Assembly: GCA_036279355.1 (NCBI GenBank)
Contig: DASUJH010000060.1
Span: forward strand, 1-64,000
DNA length: 64,000 nt
Direction: 5' to 3'
Origin: Gemmatimonadales bacterium
GTDB lineage: Bacteria; Gemmatimonadota; Gemmatimonadetes; Gemmatimonadales; GWC2-71-9
Each line of letters begins with the position of its first letter. The stretch's first letter is position 1. Below, piece after piece: positions 9,036 to 17,194 of the stretch. The notes beneath the pieces are model-generated. The model saw only the letters and a program-made list of their open reading frames with translations, was not told the origin of the DNA and ran no database searches. The position numbers were made by a program, and so were the translations under genes.

Positions 9036-9305
9036 ATGGCTGATCCACAGGGTGGCACCCTCAAGCCGGTGTCGCCGGCCCGTGTGGCGGCAGAGCTCAC
9101 CAAGCTGAGTGAGATGCGGCAGAGCGGCGAGTTGGACGCGACGACGTACGACCAGCGCTTTGCCCGAATGATCGGTGAGCTGCGGGACCGGCGGATCGAC
9201 GGGAGCCGCGCCGACATTCTGGCCGCGCTCACACCGCTGGTGGAGCAGGGGACCGTGCGCCCCGGAGACTGGGCCCGCTTCACCAAGCAGCTCGGGCTCG
9301 CCTGA
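9036..9305 (+). CDS. Small hydrophilic protein of unknown function
   Basis: 89 residues from ATG 9036, which has GGAGG at 9024-9028, seven bases upstream; this fixes the start over an earlier in-frame ATG at 8952. The sequence is mostly helical: a segment with LTKLSEMRQSGELDATTYDQ followed by RFARMIGELRDRRIDGSRAD. The helix-turn pattern 'L..L...G.L....Y...' resembles the short SHOCT-like oligomerization helices, but the match is too weak to name. No membrane segment. Lies 37 bases before ispG and may share its transcript. Confidence 0.6.
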   Translation: MADPQGGTLKPVSPARVAAELTKLSEMRQSGELDATTYDQRFARMIGELRDRRIDGSRADILAALTPLVEQGTVRPGDWARFTKQLGLA

Positions 9306-9342
9306 GGGCGAGGTGATCCGCCGGACCATCTAACTTTCCCGC

Positions 9343-10602
9343 ATGCCGCTTCCAACCCGCCGTCCGACGCCCACGACCTGGGTCGGCCGCGTGCCCGTTG
9401 GCTCGTGCCATCCGCTCGTCGTGCAGTCGATGACCAACACCGATACCGCCGACGTCGGCGCCACCGTGCGCCAGGTGGCGGCGCTCGCGCGCGCGGGCAG
9501 CGAGCTGGTGCGGGTGACGGTGAACAACGAGTCGGCGGCGGCCGCCGTGCCCGAGATCGTCGAGGGGCTCGACCGGATCGGAGTGGCCGTGCCCATCGTG
9601 GGCGACTTCCACTATAATGGGCACCTGCTGCTCACCGCCTTTCCGGCGTGCGCCCGCGCGCTCGCCAAGTACCGCATCAACCCCGGCAACGTGGGCGGCA
9701 AGCGGCGCGACGAGCACTTCGGCGCCATCATCGGCGTTGCCGTCCGCAATGAGAAGCCCGTCCGCATTGGCGTCAACTGGGGGTCACTCGACCAGATCCT
9801 CCTCACAGAATTGATGGATGCGAACGCGCGCTCGGCCGAGCCGCGCGATGCGCGTGAGGTGACGATGGACGCGATGATCGAGAGCGCCCTCCGCTCCGCC
9901 GCGCTCGCCGAGTCGATGGGCATGCCGCACGAGCGGATCATCCTGAGCGCCAAGGTGTCGGGCGTCCAGGACCTGATTGACGTATATCGCCGGCTCGCCA
10001 CGCGCTGCGACTACCCGCTGCACCTGGGACTCACCGAGGCCGGCATGGGAATGAAGGGCACGGTGGCGAGCAGTGCCGCGCTTGCCGTCCTGCTCAACGA
10101 GGGCATCGGCGACACGATCCGGGTGTCGCTCACGCCGGAGCCGAACGGCGACCGTGCCGAAGAAGTGCGCGTCGCGCAGCAGATCCTGCAATCGCTCGGG
10201 TTGCGCAGCTTCACGCCGCAGGTGACGGCCTGTCCCGGCTGCGGCCGCACCACGAGCACCTTCTTTCAGCAGATGGCGCTCGACATCCAGACCTACCTCA
10301 CGGAGCGGATGCCGGTCTGGCGCGCGGAGCGCCCGGGCGTCGAGGAGCTGCGCGTGGCGGTGATGGGCTGCGTCGTGAACGGCCCCGGCGAATCGAAGCA
10401 TGCCCACCTCGGCATCTCGCTGCCGGGCACGTTCGAGGAGCCGAAGGCGCCCGTGTACGTGGATGGCCGGCTCCTCGTCACGCTCAAAGGCGACGGGATC
10501 GTGCCCGAGTTTCTCGCCATCCTCGACGAGTACGTCGCGACGCGATACGGCGTGCGCGATGCGGCCGCGGCCGGCGCTACCGCGACGCCGTCCTGTCGTT
10601 GA
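9343..10602 (+). CDS. ispG: 4-hydroxy-3-methylbut-2-enyl-diphosphate synthase
   Basis: 419 residues; the [4Fe-4S] enzyme of the non-mevalonate isoprenoid route that converts MEcPP to HMBPP in the cytosol. The barrel begins with [19 protein letters not shown] and carries [22 protein letters not shown] and [10 protein letters not shown]. The cluster ligands are the two Cys in ACPGCGRT (near residues 296-299) and the Cys in [11 protein letters not shown] (near 342). The length fits the bacterial two-domain form (no plant-type insert). No Shine-Dalgarno is visible, and a TAACTT sits only seven bases before the ATG, so the message may be nearly leaderless. Confidence 0.96.
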   Translation: MPLPTRRPTPTTWVGRVPVGSCHPLVVQSMTNTDTADVGATVRQVAALARAGSELVRVTVNNESAAAAVPEIVEGLDRIGVAVPIVGDFHYNGHLLLTAFPACARALAKYRINPGNVGGKRRDEHFGAIIGVAVRNEKPVRIGVNWGSLDQILLTELMDANARSAEPRDAREVTMDAMIESALRSAALAESMGMPHERIILSAKVSGVQDLIDVYRRLATRCDYPLHLGLTEAGMGMKGTVASSAALAVLLNEGIGDTIRVSLTPEPNGDRAEEVRVAQQILQSLGLRSFTPQVTACPGCGRTTSTFFQQMALDIQTYLTERMPVWRAERPGVEELRVAVMGCVVNGPGESKHAHLGISLPGTFEEPKAPVYVDGRLLVTLKGDGIVPEFLAILDEYVATRYGVRDAAAAGATATPSCR

Positions 10603-10617
10603 GGGCGATCTCGCCCT
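10602..10617 (+). terminator. Short hairpin right after ispG
   Basis: AGGGCG (10602-10607) and CGCCCT (10612-10617) pair around ATCT, starting on the ispG stop codon. It lacks a T-run, so it is only a weak terminator candidate. Confidence 0.3.
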
Positions 10618-10660
10618 TCCAATCGAGCACGAATTCGGCCCCACCCCCTCAGAGATCCCA

Positions 10661-10684
10661 AAGCGGCGGGCATCGTCGCCGCTT
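10661..10684 (+). promoter_or_regulatory. Perfect 8-bp hairpin in leader of peroxiredoxin-like gene
   Basis: AAGCGGCG (10661-10668) and CGCCGCTT (10677-10684) form a perfect stem with an 8-base loop, 22 bases before the start at 10707. It could be an ispG terminator without a T-tract or a leader element for the following gene. Confidence 0.35.
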
Positions 10685-10706
10685 ACTGCACCGAGAAGGA
10701 TGAACC

Positions 10707-11330
10707 ATGCATCGTTCCACGCCCCTCGCCACGCTCCGTTGCACGCTCGCGCTCGCCCTCCTCGCCGCCGCGGGCTGCGCCACGGCCACGTCCTCGGCCG
10801 AGCGATCGGTCGCCGAACAGTCCGGTTACACGCCGGCGGCGTTCGTGTCAGGCGGGCCGGAGCCGGGCCGTGCCGCGCCCGACTTCAACCTGCCGTGGGC
10901 GAGCCGTGACACCGCCGGCGGTCCGGACGATCCGTACGGCCTGTGGAAGGATCGCGGGAAGGTGATCGTGCTCGCGTTCTACCCGCACGACTTCACCCAT
11001 ACCGACAGCCTCGAGCTCGCCACGTTTCGTGACCGCTACGATGACCTGTTCGGCCCCGACGTGATCGTGGCGGGCGTGAGCGTGGATCCGCTCGCGACGC
11101 ACGCCCGGTTTGCCCGGACGCTCGAACTCCCCTTCCGCCTGCTGAGCGATCCGGACCAGGCGGTGGCTCGGCGCTACGGCAGCAGCGATACGGGTGGGAT
11201 CGACCGGCGCACGGTGTTCGTAATCGGGCGCGACGGGATGGTGGTCTGGCGTGCGATGAAGTTCAAAGCGACCGATCCCAAGGCATACAACGAGCTGCAA
11301 CAGGCCGTGCGCGCCGCGCGCCGTGGTTGA
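10707..11330 (+). CDS. Peroxiredoxin-like (AhpC/TSA fold) lipoprotein lacking the catalytic Cys
   Basis: 207 residues. The start is a lipoprotein signal with LLAAAGC, so Cys24 is probably lipidated. A thioredoxin-like AhpC/TSA domain follows (about residues 50-200): PGRAAPDFNLPW, KVIVLAFYPHDFTHTDSLEL, VIVAGVSVD, FRLLSDPDQAVARRYG and RTVFVIGRDGMVVWR. In active peroxiredoxins the motif reads FYPxDFTxxC; here the position of the peroxidatic Cys is Asp100 (codon GAC at 11004). No other Cys remains in the domain, so peroxide reduction by the normal mechanism is not possible. It may be a structural or binding protein of the envelope. A GAAGGA lies just before ATG 10707. Confidence 0.85.
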   Translation: MHRSTPLATLRCTLALALLAAAGCATATSSAERSVAEQSGYTPAAFVSGGPEPGRAAPDFNLPWASRDTAGGPDDPYGLWKDRGKVIVLAFYPHDFTHTDSLELATFRDRYDDLFGPDVIVAGVSVDPLATHARFARTLELPFRLLSDPDQAVARRYGSSDTGGIDRRTVFVIGRDGMVVWRAMKFKATDPKAYNELQQAVRAARRG

Positions 11331-11423
11331 GCGGGGACGCGGGCCGGCGCGACAAGCGGCGCGCGCGGGGACGCGGGCCGGCGCTCGGCTTGCCGCGCTT
11401 GCCGCGATTTCCGCTGCATCCCT

Positions 11424-12901
11424 TTGCGGAATCTCCCCGGCGCCATCTCGCGGGCCGCAGCACAATCCGCCGCCGCCCACGTGGACTCGCTGGCCGCCGC
11501 GTACTGGCAGGCCGAGCTCGGGCGCTTTCCCGAGTCGGCCACGATCCACGGCTTCGCGGGCCCCCGCAACGCCCGGCTCACCGACCTCTCGCCCCGCGCC
11601 GCGTGGGACGCCCGCCTGCACGAGCTGCTACGGGCCGCCGCAACGGTGGACGCCGAGCGGCTCGACCCCGCGGGTCGGGTTAACCTTGCCATGCTGCGCG
11701 AGGCGGCATCGAGGCAGCTCGCAGGCCGCATCTGGCGGCGCGAGCTCTGGACGGTGGATCAACTGAACGGCCCCCAAGTCGAGTTCGCGACGCTCGCGGC
11801 ACTCCAGCCGATCGGCACCGCGACGGAGCGGGCCCATCTGCTCGCGCGCTGGCGTCGCATGGGGCCCTATCTCGACCAGCACGTGAAGAACCTCCGCACC
11901 GGGCTCGACAGCGGCTACGTCGCGGCCCGGATCAACGTCGAGCGGGTGATCGATCAGCTCGACCGCCTGCTCGCCGACCCGCCCGACTCCTCGGCTTTGT
12001 CGGCGCCGGCCCGCCGCGCCGGGCGGGCGGGCGCGGGCGGATTCAATGCCGCCGTCCACGCGACCGTCCGCCGCGGCATCTACCCGGCGCTCCGCCGTTA
12101 CCGGGAGTTTCTCCGCGACGACTACCTGCCGCGGAGCCGCACCGAGCCGGGCGTGAGCGGCATCCCCTCCGGCGCGGCCTGCTACCGCGCGCTCATCCGG
12201 GTCCACACGTCGCTCAATCTTTCGGCCGACTCGATCCACCGGATCGGGCTGGAAGAAGTCGCCGCGATCCGGCGCGAAATGCTCGACGTCGCCCGGCGCC
12301 GCTTCCACTCCGAAAACCTCGACTCGCTCCTCCCCGCGCTGCCGCTCGACACGGGCCTCACGTTCGCGACCCGCGCCGAGGCGTTCGACACGGCCGAGCA
12401 GGCGGTGGCGCGCATGGAGCGGAAGCTGCCCGAGCTGTTCGGCCGGCTGCCGCGTCGGCGCGTTGTCGTCCAGGAGATGCCGGCGTTCGAGGAGCGCGAC
12501 GCGCCCGCCGCCTACTACTTCCCCGGCACCGCCGACGGGAGCCGGCCGGGCAGATACCTCGTGAACACCTACGACCCTCGCCAGCGCCCCCGCTACACCG
12601 CGGAGGTGCTGGCGTACCACGAGGCGGTGCCGGGTCACCACGTGCAGATCGCGCTGAGCCAGGAGCTGCCCCTCCCCGACTTCCGCCGGTACGGCGGCGG
12701 GAGCACGGCGCTGGTCGAGGGATGGGCGCTCTACACCGAGCGCCTGGCAGACGAGGCGGGGATGTACAGCAGCGACCTGGACAGGATCTCCGGAGCTTCC
12801 ACGATGCGGTGCTCGCAAACGGGGCGCTGGCGCTGCCGGTCCTGGCGGAGCAGGTACAGGCCTGGATCGCGACCCGGCGGCCCTCAGGTGGAGAGCGGTG
12901 A
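11424..12901 (+). pseudogene. DUF885 family (zinc peptidase-like) gene with internal deletion and frameshift
   Basis: The frame from TTG 11424 encodes a DUF885 protein through [17 protein letters not shown] (zinc-type motif, near residues 397-413) and [19 protein letters not shown]. Family members then continue for about 80-100 residues to a C-terminal helix of the type SFHDAVLxNGALPLPVLE. Here the good frame breaks after SSDLDR (about 12785). From about 12791 the frame one base back reads [20 protein letters not shown] and ends at TGA 12899-12901. So a segment is missing and the two ends are out of frame. The 5' end is also doubtful: a signal-peptide-like stretch (RLAALAAISAASLCG) lies in another frame from GTG 11323. 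It is either a decayed gene or an assembly error. If translated, the frame runs to 12911. Confidence 0.7.
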
Positions 12902-12911
12902 CGGCGCGTAG

Positions 12912-13246
12912 CAATTTGACGCGCGTGGTACCTGAATACCTGAAAAAGCCCATGTAGAAAATGTGAGTAAATCGAGCGTATGCATAAATAGATCGATGGT
13001 GGCGCCACTGTCGCCATGCGTGAGGTCAGATGAATGCTGCCAGCAAAAGCACAGCTTTAACAACGGCTTGTGCCGCCCACCTGACGTATCCGCTGAGGTG
13101 CGATCGAGTCCATCGAGCCCTGCATGGAGCGCCGAACGATATTCACTTCCTGGGCTTTTCCACATGTGGATTCGAGCCGTTTCGAGCACCCGCCGGACCG
13201 CGGAGTTGTCCACAGTCGCCAGCATTCGCCTCGAAATGTTGACAGC
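12912..13246. other. Gene-free, AT-richer gap with DnaA-box-like nonamers
   Basis: This 335-base gap is visibly less GC-rich than its surroundings, mainly 12,930-13,060. It holds a perfect 12-base palindrome, TCCACATGTGGA (13159-13170), which contains most of TTTTCCACA (13156-13164), and a second nonamer TTGTCCACA (13206-13214). Both differ from the DnaA box TTATCCACA at one position. GTGGCGCCAC near 13000 is another palindrome. No protein or RNA gene is supported. Confidence 0.3.
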
Positions 13247-14842
13247 ATGAGCGCGGACGCGACGAGCGGCATTCTCCGCGCCGATCGCGTGCTCACGCTG
13301 GCACCCGGCATCGTCGGCGACGCGATCTGGTGGGAGGACGGCCGCGTGCGCGCGGTTGGCGACGCGGCCCATCTCAACCGTGAGCGCCGCCGCGCCGGGT
13401 CGCGCCGCCTTCCCGAGTACGAGCTGCCTGGCGCAGTAGTCACCCCCGGTTTCGTGGACGGCCACACCCATTTCGGTGCTTGGGCGCTCTACCGGCGCCG
13501 GGTCCAGCTCGCGGGTGCAGTGAAGCGAGCGGAGGCGCTGCGGAGGATTCAGCGCGCGACCCCGGTGGACGGCTGGGTGCTCGGCCAGGGCTGGGATGCC
13601 AATGGGTGGGAGCGCGCGCCCGACCGCTGGGCCCTCGACGCGGTGCAGCCCGGCCCAGTGTTCCTCGAGTCAGTCGACATGCACGCGGCCTGGCTCAGCA
13701 GCGCAGCGCTCGGCGCTGCGGGCATCACACGGGACACGGCCGACCCGTTCGGCGGCGTGATCGTACGGGACGGCAACGGCGAACCCACGGGCCTCCTCAA
13801 AGAGCGCGCGGTCGACCTGGCGCTCCCCGCACTCCCCTTGGCGCATCCCGATCGCGTGCTCGAAGCCTTGCGTGCCGCGCAAGCCGAAGCGCACCGGCTG
13901 GGAGTCACAGGGCTGCACGATGTCGAAGGCGAGCCCGTGCTGGAGGCGTTTCGCCGGCTGGAGGCGGAGGGCGCGCTCACGCTCCGGGTGCTCTTCCATC
14001 CGCCGGTGGCCTCGCTGCCGTCGCTGGTGGCGGCCGGGGTCCGGAGCGGCGCGGGCTCCGAGTGGCTCGCGTGGGGCGGCATCAAGCTCTTCCTCGACGG
14101 CAGCCTTGGCACCCGGACCGCATGGATGCTCGGGCCCTACGAAGGCAGCCGCGACCGCGGCCTCGCCACCTCGACGCTCGAAGCCGCACGCGCCGCCACG
14201 ACCACCGCGGCCGCCGCGGGCATTTCGAGCGTGGTTCACGCCATCGGGGACGCGGCGGTGCGCCGGGCGCTCGATCTCTTCGACAACCTGCCGCGCGCCG
14301 CCATCCCGCACCGGATCGAGCACTTCCAGTGCGTCCACCCCCACGACGTGGGTCGCGCGGCGCGGCTCGGCGTCGTGCTCTCGATGCAGCCCGCGCACCT
14401 CCTCACGGACATTCCGCTGGTCGAGCGCCATTGGGGCGGGGGCCCGCGCGGCCGGGGCGCCTACGCCTTTCGCACGCTGCTTGGCACCGGCGCCGCGCTC
14501 GTCTTCGGGAGCGACGTCCCGGTAGCCTCGATCGATCCGCGCGACGGCATTTACGCCGCCCTCGCCCGCCGGTCCGCCGACGGCTCGCCGGCCAACGGCT
14601 GGCACCCCGACGAGCGACTCGACTTTGCGGCCGCGCTGCACGCGTACACCGCGGCACCCGCAGCCGCAGCAGGCGTGGCGGCCCGGCGCGGCACCCTCGC
14701 CGCGGGCAACGACGCGGATTTCGTCGCGTGGGAGGTGGACGGCGCCGCACTCCAACGCCCGGCGCCCGATGCCGCCGACGCATTCCGCCGCGCGAAGGCG
14801 CGACTCACGGTCGTGGGCGGGCGCATCGTGATGCGCGCGTGA
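13247..14842 (+). CDS. YtcJ-like amidohydrolase
   Basis: 531 residues of the amidohydrolase-3 type (YtcJ, N-substituted formamide deformylase relatives), a metal-dependent hydrolase of C-N bonds. Visible: TPGFVDGHTHFG near residues 68-78 (first metal His pair), WVLGQGWDANGW, VFLESVDMHAAWLSS, GGIKLFLDGSLGTRTAWM, SSVVHAIGDAAVRRALD, HRIEHFQCV and VFGSDVPVASIDPRDGI with the catalytic Asp. C-terminal GTLAAGNDADFVAW closes the small composite beta domain. Start is ATG 13247; the frame is open further upstream but the extra 41 residues do not look like protein. The substrate is unknown. No signal peptide, so cytosolic. Confidence 0.88.
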   Translation: MSADATSGILRADRVLTLAPGIVGDAIWWEDGRVRAVGDAAHLNRERRRAGSRRLPEYELPGAVVTPGFVDGHTHFGAWALYRRRVQLAGAVKRAEALRRIQRATPVDGWVLGQGWDANGWERAPDRWALDAVQPGPVFLESVDMHAAWLSSAALGAAGITRDTADPFGGVIVRDGNGEPTGLLKERAVDLALPALPLAHPDRVLEALRAAQAEAHRLGVTGLHDVEGEPVLEAFRRLEAEGALTLRVLFHPPVASLPSLVAAGVRSGAGSEWLAWGGIKLFLDGSLGTRTAWMLGPYEGSRDRGLATSTLEAARAATTTAAAAGISSVVHAIGDAAVRRALDLFDNLPRAAIPHRIEHFQCVHPHDVGRAARLGVVLSMQPAHLLTDIPLVERHWGGGPRGRGAYAFRTLLGTGAALVFGSDVPVASIDPRDGIYAALARRSADGSPANGWHPDERLDFAAALHAYTAAPAAAAGVAARRGTLAAGNDADFVAWEVDGAALQRPAPDAADAFRRAKARLTVVGGRIVMRA

Positions 14843-14944
14843 TGCGCGCGACCCTCAAGGTCCGCCTCGCAACGCGCCTCGCCAACCCTGCGACATCGCC
14901 CCGGCGCGGTTAAACTCCTGCCCTTCGACGGGAGAGGAGCGTTC

Positions 14945-16414
14945 GTGGCACCGACCGCCATTCGCCGCACGAAAATTGTCGCTACCCTTGGCCCCTCGTG
15001 GGACCGGCCCGACCAGATGGCCGCGCTGCTCGAGGCCGGCGTGAACGTCGTGCGCATCAACGCGTCGCACGGGACGCCGGAGCTCCGGGCCCGCTGGATC
15101 ACGCAGCTCAAGGAGGTCATCGCCGCGCGGAGTGCACAGGCGAGCGCCGCGATCCTGCTCGACATCCGCGGTCCACGCATCCGGGTCGGCAAGCTGCCGG
15201 CGCCGATGCCGCTCGTGCCGGGCCAGGAGGTGGTCTTCGCGCCGGAGGGCATCGCCGGGCCGGGCGAGATCCCGACCACCTACGCGGGGCTCGCGCGCGA
15301 CGTGGGGAAGGGCGCCACGATCCTGCTCGACGACGGCCTGCTCAACGTCGAGGTGCTGGAGAGCGATGGCGAGCGGATCCGTGGCTGCGTGCGCTACGGC
15401 GGCGAGCTCAAGGCGAACAAAGGGATGAACCTCCCCGGCATCGAGGTGAGCGCCCCCGCCGTGACCGACGCCGACCGCGCCGAGATCGAGCGCGCCGTGG
15501 CACTCGGCGTGGACTACATCGGCGTCTCATTCGTGCGAAAGAAGGAGGACATCGAGGACGTGCGCCGGCTGGTGCCGCGCTCCACCTGGCTCATCGCCAA
15601 AATCGAAAAGGACACGGCGCTCAACCAACTCGGCCCCATCCTCGAGGCTGCGGATGCGATCATGGTAGCCCGCGGCGATCTGGGCGTGGAGCTGCCGTTC
15701 GAGGAGGTGCCGCTCGCGCAGAAGCGGGTGATCCGCGAGGCCAACCTGCATGGCAGACCGGTCATTACCGCGACGCAGATGCTCGAGTCCATGGTCCATG
15801 CCCCGCGGCCCACGCGCGCCGAGGCTTCGGACGTGGCGAACGCGATCCTCGATGGCACCGACGCCGTGATGCTCTCGGCCGAGACGGCCGTGGGCGACTA
15901 TCCGCTCGAGGCGGTGCAGGCGATGACCCGCATCGCGCGCGAGCTGGAGCGGCACCGGCGCGGGCGGAGCCCGGCCTTCGACGTGGCCGTGGGGCGCCGG
16001 CGCGAGGAGATGGAGCGCGTCCATCGGGGCGATGTGCACGGCGCGCTCCCCACCCGCACCGAGGACGCCATCGCCGTCGCCGTGTGCGCGGCGGCGGAGC
16101 TGATGGCTGCACCGCTCATCGTCTGCTTCACCAGCAGCGGATTCACCGCGCGCACCGTCGCGTCGTACCGCCCCACGGTGCCGATCTTTGCCGTGACGCC
16201 CGAGCCCGAGACCTTCCGCCAGCTCGCGCTCGTCTGGGGCGTCGTGCCGGCGCTGGTGGATCACTTGCCCACCTACGACTCGATGCTCACGATCGCGCGG
16301 CACAAGCTACTCGAGCTCAAGCTGGCCGAGCCGGGCGAGCGCGTGGTCGTGACGGCCGGTGTCCCCTTCGATCAGCCCGGCACTACCAACCTGCTCAAGA
16401 TCGAAGCAGTTTAG
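14945..16414 (+). CDS. pyk: Pyruvate kinase
   Basis: 489 residues, catalysing phosphoenolpyruvate plus ADP to pyruvate plus ATP, the last step of glycolysis. It opens with RRTKIVATLGPSWDRPDQM, then NVVRINASHGTPE, LLDIRGPRIRVG, the catalytic TWLIAKIEKDTAL (Lys near residue 220), VARGDLGVELPFEEV, ITATQMLESM and DAVMLSAETAVGDYPLEAV. The C-terminal allosteric domain is shorter in its effector loop but ends in the usual VVVTAGVPFDQPGTTNLLKI. A charged insert (RGRSPAFDVAVGRRREE, about 340-365) joins the domains. Start is GTG 14945, preceded by GGGAGAGGAG. The next gene begins four bases after its stop. Confidence 0.96.
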   Translation: MAPTAIRRTKIVATLGPSWDRPDQMAALLEAGVNVVRINASHGTPELRARWITQLKEVIAARSAQASAAILLDIRGPRIRVGKLPAPMPLVPGQEVVFAPEGIAGPGEIPTTYAGLARDVGKGATILLDDGLLNVEVLESDGERIRGCVRYGGELKANKGMNLPGIEVSAPAVTDADRAEIERAVALGVDYIGVSFVRKKEDIEDVRRLVPRSTWLIAKIEKDTALNQLGPILEAADAIMVARGDLGVELPFEEVPLAQKRVIREANLHGRPVITATQMLESMVHAPRPTRAEASDVANAILDGTDAVMLSAETAVGDYPLEAVQAMTRIARELERHRRGRSPAFDVAVGRRREEMERVHRGDVHGALPTRTEDAIAVAVCAAAELMAAPLIVCFTSSGFTARTVASYRPTVPIFAVTPEPETFRQLALVWGVVPALVDHLPTYDSMLTIARHKLLELKLAEPGERVVVTAGVPFDQPGTTNLLKIEAV

Positions 16415-16417
16415 GAG

Positions 16418-17194
16418 ATGCGGCTCACCTTTCTCGGCACGGGCACTTCGTTCGGGGTGCCCCAGATCGGATGCGCCTGCGCGGTGTGCCGCTCGACCGA
16501 TCCGCGCGACCGGCGCACCCGGTCGGGCGCGGTGGTACGGACCGAGAGCGGCACCATCCTGATCGACACGCCGCCGGAGTTGCGCTTGCAGCTCATCGCG
16601 GCCGGCCTCTCGCACGTGGACGCGGTGCTCTACACCCACGAACACGCCGATCACGTGAACGGCATCGACGACCTGCGGATGTTTTCGCAGCGCCAGCGCC
16701 GGCCGCTGCCGCTCTACGGGCCGCCTGAAACGCTGGAGCGGATCAGGGCCTCCTTCCGCTACATCTTCGACGACGCGACGCCGCTCTACGCGGGCACCTC
16801 CAAGCCGGCGCTCGAGCTGCACGCGCTCGTGCCGGGCGAGCCCACGATGGTGGCGGGCGTCGATGTGCTGCCGCTCGCCTTCCAGCACGGGCACCTGCGG
16901 GTCTTCGGCTACCGGTGCGGCGATCTCGCGTACATCACCGACGTGAAGGAGGTGCCCGCGCCCGAGCGCGAGCGACTCCGCGGCGTGCGCGTGCTCGTGC
17001 TCAACGCGCTCTGGTGGCGCCCCCACCCGACCCACTTGAGCATCGACGAGGCGATCGCGGTGGCGCGCGACGTTGGCGCCGAGCGGACGTATCTCACGCA
17101 TCTCACCCACGAAACCGCGCACGCCGATCTCGAGGGCAAGCTGCCGGCGGGCATCCTGCCCGCGTACGACGGGCTCACCGTGGAGGTCCCGTGA
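16418..17194 (+). CDS. PhnP-like metallo-beta-lactamase-fold phosphodiesterase
   Basis: 258 residues. MRLTFLGTGTSFGVPQIGC is the typical start of the PhnP/YcbX-type hydrolases of the metallo-beta-lactamase fold, followed by a CACAVCRST Cys cluster that binds a structural zinc in PhnP. The catalytic metal site is VLYTHEHADHVNGIDDLR (residues 69-86), with further ligands in FQHGH, AYITDVKE and LTHLTHETAH. PhnP cleaves cyclic ribose phosphates; no phosphonate genes are nearby, so the substrate is uncertain. It is wedged between pyk and pgi, with a GTGA overlap to pgi, suggesting one transcript. Confidence 0.88.
   Translation: MRLTFLGTGTSFGVPQIGCACAVCRSTDPRDRRTRSGAVVRTESGTILIDTPPELRLQLIAAGLSHVDAVLYTHEHADHVNGIDDLRMFSQRQRRPLPLYGPPETLERIRASFRYIFDDATPLYAGTSKPALELHALVPGEPTMVAGVDVLPLAFQHGHLRVFGYRCGDLAYITDVKEVPAPERERLRGVRVLVLNALWWRPHPTHLSIDEAIAVARDVGAERTYLTHLTHETAHADLEGKLPAGILPAYDGLTVEVP

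Noticed and set aside
13124-13246. N-terminal extension of the amidohydrolase
   Set aside because: The extra 41 residues are rich in His, Arg and Ser with no structure; the domain opens directly after ATG 13247.
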